DNA from: Acidobacteriota bacterium
GTDB lineage: Bacteria; Acidobacteriota; Terriglobia; Acidiferrales; UBA7541
Direction of reading: 5' to 3'
Length of the DNA: 64,000 nt
NCBI GenBank assembly: GCA_013289955.1
Contig: JABCYZ010000005.1
Location: 224,449-288,448 of the forward strand
The translations under genes and the position numbers were made by a program. Below are positions 43,498-52,351 of the stretch, one piece after another; positions within the stretch are counted from its first letter, which is position 1; each line of letters opens with the position of its first letter. The notes beneath the pieces are model-generated. The model was not told the origin of the DNA. It saw nothing but the letters and a program-made list of their open reading frames with translations, and did not search any database.

Positions 43498-43779
43498 ATG
43501 GCTAAAAATGTTGTCCACATCTCGGAAGCGGAAGCAGCGGGCGATTTCGCTTCGCTGATGGCGCGCGTGCGCTCTGGTACTGAGGTTGTCATCGAGGACA
43601 ACGCCCGCCCCGTCGCCGTCATGCGCCCCGCGGAACCCTATGTCCGGCTGCTCTCTGAATCTCTTCGCCTTGCGCGAGAACATGGTTCGACGGCAACGCT
43701 CGATGAGGATTTCGCCAAAGATCCAGAAGCCGCTATAGAGCGCCACCGCGAACCGCTGAACCTGGCTGTGTGGGACTGA
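43498..43779 (+). CDS. Phd/YefM-type antitoxin, solitary
   Basis: A 93-aa protein: VVHISEAEAAGDFASLMARVRSG and EVVIEDNARPVAVMRP match the Phd/YefM DNA-binding antitoxin fold. No PIN (VapC) or Doc toxin gene follows; only 56 nt separate it from the convergent hipA stop. TACAAT (43486-43491) lies 6 nt before the ATG and there is no ribosome-binding site, so a leaderless message is likely. An in-frame extension to 43420 is Arg/Lys-rich and rejected. It may be a remnant of a toxin-antitoxin pair or a free regulator. Confidence 0.85.
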   Translation: MAKNVVHISEAEAAGDFASLMARVRSGTEVVIEDNARPVAVMRPAEPYVRLLSESLRLAREHGSTATLDEDFAKDPEAAIERHREPLNLAVWD

Positions 43780-43835
43780 TTCAAAAGTCGTTTTGCGGCG
43801 ACGGTTCGTGGTTTGCGTCGGAGCTGACGCCCGGA

Positions 43836-45077
43836 CTAAGTGCGAAATTCTTGCCGCGCGCGCGTACAGCGCTTGCGGATGAGGCCTGCGACCTCATCAG
43901 AAACCTTGTCTGCGATGTTTATTCCGTCTAGAACTTCGATCGCAGCTGTGGCCAGCTCGGGAACTCGGCGGCGGACTAGCGGTTTGGCAAGGCCCGCATC
44001 CCCCGCCAGTTGCTCGAAATCTTTTGGCGTGACTCTGTCAGAGGAATATTCGCGCCCGATCCGCATAGCCATGTCGGTGCTCAGTTCAGGGTAGTAAATC
44101 GTGCTGATCGCATCGTAGAGGGGCGCCAGCCTGATTTCCTTGTCCGGGTATACGAATGAAAAATTCTTGCCGTGCGCGTCGTTGTTGCCAATGAGATAGT
44201 TGAAAATCGCAACGTCCAGAAGATTTGCAAGGTCGATGACCGGGGCCGTCGACACGCTGCGCAGCAGGGAGAAGCATTGCTTGAATGACGGCCCACCTTC
44301 CCTTTGGTATTTCAGTTCGGAGACGATGTTCTGTGCTTGGCAGAAATCTTCCTGATGAAGGCGCTCTACGCCGGACGCGCCGTCAATCGTTACGTGCTTG
44401 CGGTCGTAGCGTTCGATCAATAGATACTCGACATCCTCGACTTTTCTGGATTCCACTTTCGCTGCGGGAAGATTCATGTGCGCCGCAAGGCTCATGCACA
44501 GCGCTTCGTTAAACACTACACCTGCAAAGCGTTCGACCGCGGGCTTAAGGATGTGCGTGCTGGGCGCGCCACCCAAGGGCAGCGAAACTTCCTCGCCTTC
44601 GATGCGCACGGCGACTTTGTCCTGTGCGCCAGCCAGCGAAAGGCGAATGCCTTTCTCACCCGCGAGCAAAGGCCGCTTGGGCAGCTCCCTGAGGATCCGA
44701 GCGAGCTCCTTCGCGTCCAGCTGCCGGTAGTGGTAATCCCGCTTGGGCAGCTCCTGTCCCGCGGGAATGAACGTCACCGCTCCTGCACATTCGCCACCGA
44801 TCTGTTCGAGCATGGCGTAGTCGTTGCGCGGGCTGATACCCAGATTGCGGGCGATGATTTCTCGTTTGCTCTCTTCTGGCAGAATACCGCCGAAAAATCC
44901 CCGGCATTCCTTTGCGGGAAACCGCTCCTTGCGCAGCGGCAGGGATTGCGACAAAGCCGCCGCTCCCGGTTGCGCAAGCCAGCTTTCGAGGTATTCAAAG
45001 GACATCTGGCCGCCATCGTTCTGGATGAGATGGCCGACCAGGTGTTCATGCAGATAGACATCGAGCATGCGCGCCAT
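43836..45077 (-). CDS. hipA: HipA family serine/threonine kinase toxin
   Basis: A 413-aa HipA kinase. Landmarks are RLSLAGAQDKVAV with Ser147, matching the regulatory Ser150 loop of E. coli HipA; THILKP (174-179); the catalytic NNDAHGKN with Asp300; and LAPLYDA with Asp322 as the metal-binding Asp. E. coli HipA phosphorylates glutamyl-tRNA synthetase and induces persistence; the target here is not known. It is 4 nt downstream of hipB, and the operators upstream of hipB should control both. All key residues appear intact. Confidence 0.95.
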   Translation of the reverse strand: MARMLDVYLHEHLVGHLIQNDGGQMSFEYLESWLAQPGAAALSQSLPLRKERFPAKECRGFFGGILPEESKREIIARNLGISPRNDYAMLEQIGGECAGAVTFIPAGQELPKRDYHYRQLDAKELARILRELPKRPLLAGEKGIRLSLAGAQDKVAVRIEGEEVSLPLGGAPSTHILKPAVERFAGVVFNEALCMSLAAHMNLPAAKVESRKVEDVEYLLIERYDRKHVTIDGASGVERLHQEDFCQAQNIVSELKYQREGGPSFKQCFSLLRSVSTAPVIDLANLLDVAIFNYLIGNNDAHGKNFSFVYPDKEIRLAPLYDAISTIYYPELSTDMAMRIGREYSSDRVTPKDFEQLAGDAGLAKPLVRRRVPELATAAIEVLDGINIADKVSDEVAGLIRKRCTRARQEFRT

Positions 45078-45081
45078 TGCC

Positions 45082-45324
45082 CTATCCTCTTTTTGTCGCC
45101 GCTGGCGGCGTCAGTATTACTTGAATGCCAAGCGTCTGCAGGATCGTCAAAACCTTGCCAATCTGGGCGGTCTCTTTCCCTTTTTCGAGTTCTATGATGA
45201 ATCGCAGGCCCGTGCCTGAGGTCAGGGCGAGTGCTTCTTGTGTCACACCAAGCCCCTTGCGAGTCTCGCGAATCAGCTTACCTATTTCCTGCGGTGTGTA
45301 TCTCATGCTCTGCATTCCGTTCAT
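45082..45324 (-). CDS. hipB: HipB-type HTH antitoxin
   Basis: An 80-aa XRE-type repressor: IGKLIRETRKGLGVTQEALALTSGTGLRFIIELEKGKETAQIG covers the helix-turn-helix. It would bind HipA and its own operators. Several in-frame ATGs are possible (45324, 45315, 45306); I use the first after the predicted transcription start (about 45338), but none has a strong ribosome-binding site. The TTG at 45327 is rejected because it is less likely than the ATG next to it. Confidence 0.92.
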   Translation of the reverse strand: MNGMQSMRYTPQEIGKLIRETRKGLGVTQEALALTSGTGLRFIIELEKGKETAQIGKVLTILQTLGIQVILTPPAATKRG

Positions 45325-45328
45325 CAAG

Positions 45329-45347
45329 GTTACCGTACGGGAATATT
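45329..45347. promoter_or_regulatory. hip operator O1
   Basis: GTTACCGTACGGGAATATT, containing the near-palindrome TTACCGTACGGGAA. It covers the hipB transcription start and overlaps the -10 box, so binding should block transcription. The identical 19-mer recurs 50 bp away. Confidence 0.8.
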
Positions 45348-45372
45348 TTAGCTATTTTGGGGTGACAGTCAA
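45345..45372 (-). promoter_or_regulatory. hipBA promoter
   Basis: On the minus strand TTGACT (45372-45367) and TAAAAT (45350-45345), each five of six to consensus, are 16 nt apart. The start point would be near 45338, inside O1. O2 lies just upstream of the -35 box. Confidence 0.7.
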
Positions 45373-45378
45373 CACAAT

Positions 45379-45397
45379 GTTACCGTACGGGAATATT
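45379..45397. promoter_or_regulatory. hip operator O2
   Basis: An exact second copy of the 19-nt O1 sequence, displaced by exactly 50 bp, on the far side of the -35 box. Two identical 19-mers so placed are very unlikely by chance. Confidence 0.8.
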
Positions 45398-45427
45398 CAT
45401 GAGTATCTGCCCACAGATAAAGCAAAA

Positions 45428-45445
45428 TGTTCCCGATCGGGAACA
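45428..45445. promoter_or_regulatory. hip operator O3
   Basis: TGTTCCCGATCGGGAACA is a perfect 18-bp palindrome sharing the TTCCCG..CGG core of O1 and O2, again exactly 50 bp further. A half site TGTTCCC follows at 45451-45457. The rest of the interval to 45684 shows no gene. Confidence 0.75.
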
Positions 45446-45672
45446 GGGCGTGTTCCCTATCTCTCGCCCTTCGACTCTTGGCAGTACAATGTCGACACCG
45501 CGGACTCTCCCATCCGTTTCAGCGCTTCGGCTGCGAGTACGGCTAGAGCGATTATGAATTTGGAATCATTTTCTTCGGATTGCTCAGAAACCCAGTCCCC
45601 ACCCTGGAATCGAGGGGCGCGATGGCGCGCCGCTACAACATGCGTGTTTACCATTTTTTGATGCGGAACCGT

Positions 45673-45678
45673 TATACT
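45673..45678 (+). promoter_or_regulatory. -10 box of the phosphoesterase gene
   Basis: TATACT (five of six) is 6 nt before the ATG at 45685. No good -35 box or ribosome-binding site is seen, so a leaderless start is suggested. Confidence 0.45.
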
Positions 45679-45684
45679 CGCGCG

Positions 45685-48507
45685 ATGGATACTCGCGTTT
45701 ACGGCATCCGCAGGTTCGCTTTTTTGTTTATTTGCGTGCTTTGTGTTTCCGCTCCGGCACCGTCGCTCTTTCGGCAGCAAGCCGGGCAGCCCGTGCAACT
45801 TCCAAACGGCAAATTGCTGGCGGAGGTTCCTGGAGGGCCGCGGGCAATCAACAATTTGCCGACTGCCATTGCAGTCTCTCCCGATGGGAGGTTTGCGGTC
45901 CTGCTCCACAGCGGGTTTGGCGCATACACTTCGGGAGAGAAGCAATCTCTCTCGGTGCTAAATCTCGAAACAGATGCGCTCGCGGACTTTCCGGATGAGC
46001 GGCTGGGCAGCCGAGCCAAGCAAACGTATTTTCTTGGATTGGCCTTCAGCCTGGACGGCAAACACCTGTTTGCAAGCATGGCCTCGCTGACCGATCCGCT
46101 TGGGAAGCAGAAGGGGAGTACGGGAAACGGGATTGCGGTTTATGGCTTTGAGAACGGGCAGATCGTGCCTGAGCGATTTCTGCCCTTGGCGCCGCGGGGG
46201 AGAATCCCTGCAGGAAAAAAACGGCGCGCTGACCTACGGGACGTGACATACCCGGCGGGGCTGAGCGTCGGCACTAGTGGCGGCGAAGAGCGTTTGCTGG
46301 TGGCGAATAACAGTTCCGACGAAGCTGTTCTGATGAATTCGGCGAACGGAAGTATTGTTTTTCGTTTCGATCTCTCCATGTTCAGGCAAATTCCAGCATC
46401 GCTGCCTTACACAACGGTAATGACGAAAGACGGCAGGCGCGGATTCGTATCGCTCTGGAATGCCTCATCGGTGGCGGAACTGGATCTGGTGAATGGGCGC
46501 GTGGTGCGCAATATTCCGCTGCGCAAGCCGGAATTGCCCTTGGCGGGAGGTTCTCATCCCACAGCCTTGCTATTGAATGGAGACAATTCGCGGCTTTATG
46601 TGGCTTTGACCAACCACGACGAAATCGCCGTGATCGATACAGCCTCGGGACAAATCGTGTCTTACCTTTCTACGAGACTTCCGGGACAAAAATATGGCGG
46701 CAGCGACCCGGAATATCTGGCTCTCTCGGCGGACGAAAAGATGCTCTTTTCCGCAAACGCAATTTCGGATTCGGTGGCAGTGTTCGATCTAGGGAAAGAG
46801 AGCGCTGGCGGGGCGGCCGAAGCAACCGGGTTCATTCCAACCGAGTGGTACCCCACGGTCGTTGCCACAACCGGGAAGGATTTGCTGATTGCGAGTGCAA
46901 AGGGAAAAGGTTCCGGACCCAATCCAAAGCCCATCGGGGAAAAGAAAGATGGCAGGCCGCAATATCCATACGGCCCCGCGATGATTCATGGTTCGCTGGC
47001 GCGCATTCCGCTCAGGGACGTGACGGCGAACTTGGCGTCGTACACGAAGCAGGTGGTTGAAACAAATGCTCTGCGTGGCAACGGCGATCGCGTGCCGTTT
47101 TCGGGCGGTGATAACAAAATCCATCATGTGATTTACATCATTAAGGAAAACCGGACCTATGATCAGGTTTTTGGCGATCTGGCGGGAGCGAATGGCGATT
47201 CGTCTTTGACGATGTACGGCGAAGAGATCACCCCCAACCAGCACAAACTCGCGCGGCAATTCGGGATCCTCGATAATTTCTACGACAGCGGGGATGTTTC
47301 AGGAGACGGGCATATCTGGTCGAATTCCGCGTCGATTTCGGACTACATTGCGAAAACCTGGCCGATCGGGTATCGCGGCAGCGAGCATACCTACGATTCC
47401 GAAGGCACTCTACTGAACGGGATTTCCGTCGAAGACGGGGTTCCTGACGCTGGAGAGCCGACGGGAGGGTATCTCTGGAAGAATTTCGCCAGCCACGGTG
47501 TTTCTTACCGACACTATGGCGAGTTCATCGTGAGCAGGTGGTGCAACGAAAAGAACGATGTGGGAGGAGCGGGAAGCGGGCCGCCCAAGGCAGAGGGCAG
47601 GAACTGCGCGCGAACGGTGATCAAAAAAGGCGAGGCGCTAGAGAAAAATGTGGGAGAGCCGCGAGGCGGGCCGAGCCCTTATCCGTGGGCGATTCCGGTG
47701 CTCGCGAAGAATGTAGCGAGCGAAGAGGAATTGCGCGGGCATTTCGATCCTTTGTTCCCAGATTTCGAGGTGGCGTATCCGGATCAGTTGCGCGCGGATG
47801 AATTTTTGAATGAGTTTCACCGGTTTGTGTCTTCGCGCGAAGCGGGCAAGGAGACAATGCCGCGGTTTATCCTTTTGCGGCTTCCAGACGATCACACGGC
47901 GGGCCTCACGAAAGACAAACCGCGGCCAGCGGCTTCCGTTGCTGACAACGATCTGGCTATCGGGCGGGTTGTGGATGCGGTTTCGCACAGCGCGTACTGG
48001 GACGATACGGCATTTTTGATTTTGGAGGACGACGCGCAAGACGGTCCGGACCACGTGGACTCTCACCGAAGTTTGGCACTGGTGATCAGCAAGTACGCAC
48101 CAATGACTTCGAGCGGAGGAGAGGAGAGCAAGCCCTTTGTCGACCATTCCTTCTACACGACGGTCAACGTGGTGCGCACAATTGAATCGCTGCTGGGAGT
48201 GCCGCCAATGAACGCGAACGATTCGCGCGCGGCAGTGATGGCGCCGCTATTCAGCGGTCCGGGGGAGCAACCGGCTTTTAGCGCGGATTTTCGCAACCGC
48301 GACAACGGGCTGATCTACCAGATGAATACGGCGGAGTGGAAAGAAGGGAAAAAACTGGATTTCAGCCACGCCGACGCGGTGGATACAGCGCTTCTGAATA
48401 AGGCTCTTTGGAAAGACCGCATGGGCGATGCGCCCATGCCGCCGCCCGAGCACAACGTTTTCCCCGCGACAGCCGCGAACAAAACTGCCAAAAAAGATTC
48501 GGACTGA
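45685..48507 (+). CDS. YncE-like beta-propeller / phosphoesterase fusion, exported
   Basis: A 940-aa protein: signal peptide (FAFLFICVLCVSAPAPS, about 11-27), an N-terminal YVTN/YncE-type propeller (about 35-460; VAVLDLG-, VIDTASGQIV-type blades), then a PF04185-type phosphoesterase domain (about 500-900) with IKENRTYDQVFGDL, FYDSGDVSGDGHIWSNSA and DDAQDGPDHVDSHRS. Such fusions are annotated as alkaline-phosphatase-superfamily proteins in Acidobacteria and relatives; the substrate is unknown. The frame extends upstream to 45580, but the signal peptide supports ATG 45685. The next gene begins 2 nt after its stop. Confidence 0.9.
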   Translation: MDTRVYGIRRFAFLFICVLCVSAPAPSLFRQQAGQPVQLPNGKLLAEVPGGPRAINNLPTAIAVSPDGRFAVLLHSGFGAYTSGEKQSLSVLNLETDALADFPDERLGSRAKQTYFLGLAFSLDGKHLFASMASLTDPLGKQKGSTGNGIAVYGFENGQIVPERFLPLAPRGRIPAGKKRRADLRDVTYPAGLSVGTSGGEERLLVANNSSDEAVLMNSANGSIVFRFDLSMFRQIPASLPYTTVMTKDGRRGFVSLWNASSVAELDLVNGRVVRNIPLRKPELPLAGGSHPTALLLNGDNSRLYVALTNHDEIAVIDTASGQIVSYLSTRLPGQKYGGSDPEYLALSADEKMLFSANAISDSVAVFDLGKESAGGAAEATGFIPTEWYPTVVATTGKDLLIASAKGKGSGPNPKPIGEKKDGRPQYPYGPAMIHGSLARIPLRDVTANLASYTKQVVETNALRGNGDRVPFSGGDNKIHHVIYIIKENRTYDQVFGDLAGANGDSSLTMYGEEITPNQHKLARQFGILDNFYDSGDVSGDGHIWSNSASISDYIAKTWPIGYRGSEHTYDSEGTLLNGISVEDGVPDAGEPTGGYLWKNFASHGVSYRHYGEFIVSRWCNEKNDVGGAGSGPPKAEGRNCARTVIKKGEALEKNVGEPRGGPSPYPWAIPVLAKNVASEEELRGHFDPLFPDFEVAYPDQLRADEFLNEFHRFVSSREAGKETMPRFILLRLPDDHTAGLTKDKPRPAASVADNDLAIGRVVDAVSHSAYWDDTAFLILEDDAQDGPDHVDSHRSLALVISKYAPMTSSGGEESKPFVDHSFYTTVNVVRTIESLLGVPPMNANDSRAAVMAPLFSGPGEQPAFSADFRNRDNGLIYQMNTAEWKEGKKLDFSHADAVDTALLNKALWKDRMGDAPMPPPEHNVFPATAANKTAKKDSD

Positions 48508-48509
48508 GT

Positions 48510-50105
48510 ATGCCGACGTATTACGCCAGCGCTAGACAAAGGATCGCTCCGCGACGATCGGTTGCGCTGTTCGCATTGCTCGCGATAGCGATGGTCGTCG
48601 TTTCCTATATTGTGATCGTGCTACTGGCGGCGGCATGCGTTTACCTGCCACTGCTGGCTTTCACGAGCGTGGAGCGTCCGCCGGCTCAATTGGGGTTTTT
48701 GGTTCTGGGTGGCATCGTCGTTGGCGCGACGATCCTGTGGTCATTGGTTCCCCGCCGAGAAAAGTTTGATGCGCCTGGGCTTTTGCTGGAGCCTTCGGCG
48801 CATCCGAAGCTGTTCGCAGAATTGAATGCGATTGCTGGTTCGTTGAACGAGCCGATTCCACGCGAGGTGTATCTGGTTGGGCAGGTCAATGCGTTCGTGG
48901 CGGACCGCGGCGGGATTATGGGCATTGGCAGCAGGCGAGTGATGGGGATTGGGCTGCCTCTGCTTTCCAGCCTGACGGTTTCGGAGATGCGCGCGGTGCT
49001 GGCGCATGAATTCGCGCATTACTACAGCGGCGACACGAGGATGGGCCCGTGGGTCTATAAAACGCAAAGCGCGATGATTCGTGCGTTTCGGAACATTGGT
49101 TCGCTCGGGGAAATTGGCCGAATTGCCGCTCTGCAGTTTATAAACATGGTGGCAGCGTTCATTCTGAAGTGGTATTTCATTTTCTTTTTGCGCGTCATCA
49201 ATTTCGTTTCGCGAAAAAAAGAGTATCGCGCCGATGAGCTGGCCTGTCTGGTGGCGGGGGCCGAGCCGCTTGCGCAGGGACTGAGAAAGATTCATGGGGC
49301 GTCGATGGCCTGGGGGCCTTACTGGAATTCGGAAGTAGTGCCGGTGCTGAATCAGGGATGCAAACCAGCGATTGCAGATGGGTTTTCGCGGTTCATGGCG
49401 GCGCCGCAGATCGAAGTACAGGTGACGAAGGGAATTGAACGAGAGATCGCCGAGGGCAAAACGGAACCTTACGACACGCATCCTCCCTTGCGAGATCGGA
49501 TTGCGGCGATTGAGAAGCTCAGGGAAGAACCGGCTGATAAAGACGGCGAGATGGCGATTTCGCTTCTGGAACAGCCGGAGACCACGGAATTGCAGTTCCT
49601 CGAACTGATGAACCCGAAGCTAGCAAGGAATTCGTTGCGGCAGGTGGGTTGGGACGAAATCGGGCAGACCGTGACGATTCCTTCCTGGAAGACTGCTGTC
49701 GGCGAGTATGCTCCGATGATGAATGGGATTACAGCGGGATCCTTGCCTGAGGTGGTGAAGAAGCTCCCGCAGATGGGATCGAAGATACGCGATCCGCGCG
49801 GAATGTTGCTGACGCCGCAGCAGCGTACGCAAAGAGCGGGGCAACTGGTTGGGTTGGCGTTTGGGCTCGCGCTGCTGGAGAGAGGCTGGGAATTGGAAGC
49901 CCAGCCGGGGAGTTTCTTTCTCGCCAAAGGTAGGGAGCGAATCAATCCGCCGGAGTTGATAGAAGAGCTGGTGGAAGGCAAAATCTCGCCTGAAAACTGG
50001 GTGAAGATGTGCGAGGAGTTGGGAATTGCGGATTTGGAGCTGACCTTCACGGCGGGAAGCGGGTCGAGCGACGGGCGCGGGACGCACACGAAGAGAGACA
50101 ACTAG
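48510..50105 (+). CDS. M48 family membrane metalloprotease, HtpX-like
   Basis: A 531-aa protein with two N-terminal membrane helices (about 17-45 and 55-75), the zinc motif HEFAH (in VLAHEFAHYYSGD, about residues 166-170), two more hydrophobic helices, and EYRADELA carrying the third ligand. A long C-terminal region (about 330-531) has no recognised domain. The start is ATG 48510, 2 nt after the phosphoesterase stop; the pair is probably translationally coupled. It may process exported or misfolded membrane proteins. Confidence 0.9.
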   Translation: MPTYYASARQRIAPRRSVALFALLAIAMVVVSYIVIVLLAAACVYLPLLAFTSVERPPAQLGFLVLGGIVVGATILWSLVPRREKFDAPGLLLEPSAHPKLFAELNAIAGSLNEPIPREVYLVGQVNAFVADRGGIMGIGSRRVMGIGLPLLSSLTVSEMRAVLAHEFAHYYSGDTRMGPWVYKTQSAMIRAFRNIGSLGEIGRIAALQFINMVAAFILKWYFIFFLRVINFVSRKKEYRADELACLVAGAEPLAQGLRKIHGASMAWGPYWNSEVVPVLNQGCKPAIADGFSRFMAAPQIEVQVTKGIEREIAEGKTEPYDTHPPLRDRIAAIEKLREEPADKDGEMAISLLEQPETTELQFLELMNPKLARNSLRQVGWDEIGQTVTIPSWKTAVGEYAPMMNGITAGSLPEVVKKLPQMGSKIRDPRGMLLTPQQRTQRAGQLVGLAFGLALLERGWELEAQPGSFFLAKGRERINPPELIEELVEGKISPENWVKMCEELGIADLELTFTAGSGSSDGRGTHTKRDN

Positions 50106-50383
50106 CAGACACTGCGCTACTTGGCGAGGGCCACACCGACTCCCTCGAACAGCAATTCCAGCTTCAAGGGCGGGAGATGACCCAAATACGGTTCCTAAAT
50201 GTGTTTACCCAACAGCGGTCATAACGATGGTATGTCCGCGCTACTCGCGCCTAGCTGCAAATCGAACCGCGTTTTGGGTCTAGACTCCGATGCCAAGGCT
50301 GGATTGCTGTCTCGCTCTCTAATATCCTCTTTTTGGCAACGCTCACAGCGGACCGAAACGCAAACGAATGCAAAGTGGAGAAT

Positions 50384-52081
50384 TTAGCTTCCGGGGACGG
50401 CCGCGGTCGCTTCTAACCCATCGTACACTTCCTCAGCGCGGCGCAACGCTTCCTGCACGTTTTCGCAGATGTTCTCGGGGCCGATGAGGTTCGCAAATTC
50501 GGCTTGTTGGATGAGCTGTGAGGGTTGTTCGCGGGCGCCGCAAAGAATCAACGTGCGCTTGGTTGCATGCAGTTGTTTGGCGACTTCTTCCAATGCGAAC
50601 AGCCCGGTAGCGTCGAGCGCCGTCATATTGCGAAGACGCAGAATGACAACGGGCGGCAATCGGTGCAAGTTCTCGGTTACCACTGAGAGCTTATCGGCGG
50701 CACCGAACAAAAATGGCCCGTGAATGCGGAAGATGGTGGCGTAATACGGAATATCTTTATCTTGCAGGATGTGCACGCGCCCATCTTCCACATAGTCACT
50801 GGTGACCTGCGAGACAGTGGTCGTGCCAGCCACTCGATTGATGAATAGCAGGGCAGCGAGAATCATTCCGGCTTCTACTGCCACAGTCAAGTCGGCAAAC
50901 ACAGTGAGCGCAAACGTGACGAGCCACACGCTGATATCGGTCTTCGTGAGCTTGAGCAACTGCGGGATCTCGCGCCACTCGCCCATGTTGTAGGAAACAA
51001 TCATCAAGATACCGGCAAGCACGGCCATCGGCACGAAGCGGACCAATGGCGAGGCGAACAACACGATGCACAGCAACGTGAACGAATGGATGATGCCCGC
51101 CATCGGTGTCTGGGCCCCCGCCCTAATGCTGGTTGCAGTCCGCGCGATGGCACCGGTCGCAGGGAGTCCGCCAAACAATGGCGACACGACATTCGCAACG
51201 CCCTGGCCGAACAACTCCACGTTGGGATTGTGGCGGTCATTGCTCATGCGGTCTGACACCACGGCGGACATGAGAGACTCGATCGCGCCCAACATCGCTA
51301 CCGTTACCGCTGGGCCGAGCAATCCGTGAATGAGATCAGCACGAAATTTGGGGATCGCGAAATGAGGCAGGCCGCTTGGTATGCCGCCAAAGCGTGTTCC
51401 GATCGTTTCGACCGGCAGTTTGAAAAGGACGACAGCGGCGGTGCCGAGCACCAACGCAACAATCGGTCCCGGAATGCGGTTCGAAACTAGCCGACATCCA
51501 ACCATGATGGCTACCGTTCCGGCTGCCAGGATGGTCGCTTCGTAACTGAAGGTGCGAAAATGGCTGGTCAGGGCCTCGATGCGCAGCCAGAAAACCCCAG
51601 GAACTTTTTCGAGTTGCAATCCGAAAAAATCTTTTACTTGCGTGCTGGCAATCAGAATCGCGATGCCATTGGTGAAACCAACCACAATGGGACGAGGAAT
51701 GAACTTCACCGCCGAACCCATGCCGGTTATGCCCATGACGACTAGCATGACGCCTGCCATTACGGTGCACATGAACAAGCCGTCCACACCGTGGACCGCT
51801 ACGATCCCTGCAATCACGACGACGAACGCACCCGTAGGGCCGGCTATCTGAGTTTTAGAGCCGCCCAGCAGAGAAACCACAAAAGCCGTGACGATAGCAC
51901 AGTAGATACCGGCTTGCGGCGTGAGGCCGGAGGCGATGGCGAACGCCATGGCCAGCGGCAGCGCAACTAAGCCGACGGTTATCCCGGCAAGGAGGTCGAG
52001 TAGGAATTTGTCGAAGTTGTAGTTGCGCAGCGCGAGCACGGACTTCGGAAGCCAACGTTGATCACGAAAATCAAACGACAC
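50384..52081 (-). CDS. SulP family anion transporter with STAS domain
   Basis: A 565-aa secondary transporter: about 12 membrane helices with the SulP signature AGITVGLVALPLAMAFAIASG near residues 32-52 and GGSKTQIAGPTGAFVV. A C-terminal cytoplasmic STAS domain (about 440-555) includes VVILRLRNMTALDATGLFAL. SulP proteins carry sulfate, bicarbonate or other anions; the substrate cannot be assigned. The start is a GTG at 52081; CATAAT lies 6 nt upstream, suggesting a leaderless message. The 278 nt between it and the convergent M48 gene show nothing clear. Confidence 0.93.
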   Translation of the reverse strand: MSFDFRDQRWLPKSVLALRNYNFDKFLLDLLAGITVGLVALPLAMAFAIASGLTPQAGIYCAIVTAFVVSLLGGSKTQIAGPTGAFVVVIAGIVAVHGVDGLFMCTVMAGVMLVVMGITGMGSAVKFIPRPIVVGFTNGIAILIASTQVKDFFGLQLEKVPGVFWLRIEALTSHFRTFSYEATILAAGTVAIMVGCRLVSNRIPGPIVALVLGTAAVVLFKLPVETIGTRFGGIPSGLPHFAIPKFRADLIHGLLGPAVTVAMLGAIESLMSAVVSDRMSNDRHNPNVELFGQGVANVVSPLFGGLPATGAIARTATSIRAGAQTPMAGIIHSFTLLCIVLFASPLVRFVPMAVLAGILMIVSYNMGEWREIPQLLKLTKTDISVWLVTFALTVFADLTVAVEAGMILAALLFINRVAGTTTVSQVTSDYVEDGRVHILQDKDIPYYATIFRIHGPFLFGAADKLSVVTENLHRLPPVVILRLRNMTALDATGLFALEEVAKQLHATKRTLILCGAREQPSQLIQQAEFANLIGPENICENVQEALRRAEEVYDGLEATAAVPGS

Positions 52082-52351
52082 CTCTTCATTATGCCTACGG
52101 AAGAGAAGCCACGGTCAGAAACCTGAGTTCAGCAGCATCCAAAGAGGTACACGCGCGCACCGCCCCGTTGAACTCGCAGCGGTTACCATCAAGTGAAACC
52201 GGCCCGAGCCTCAATGTCCGGCAATCGACTACCAGGGCTTTGACCTTTAAAATGAAATTGGCCGCACACACCGGAAGCGAGGTCCATTCGATTTAGACGA
52301 GTTTCTTTTGTACCTCGATAGGTCGACGATAATAATGGTGCGAGGGTGGCG

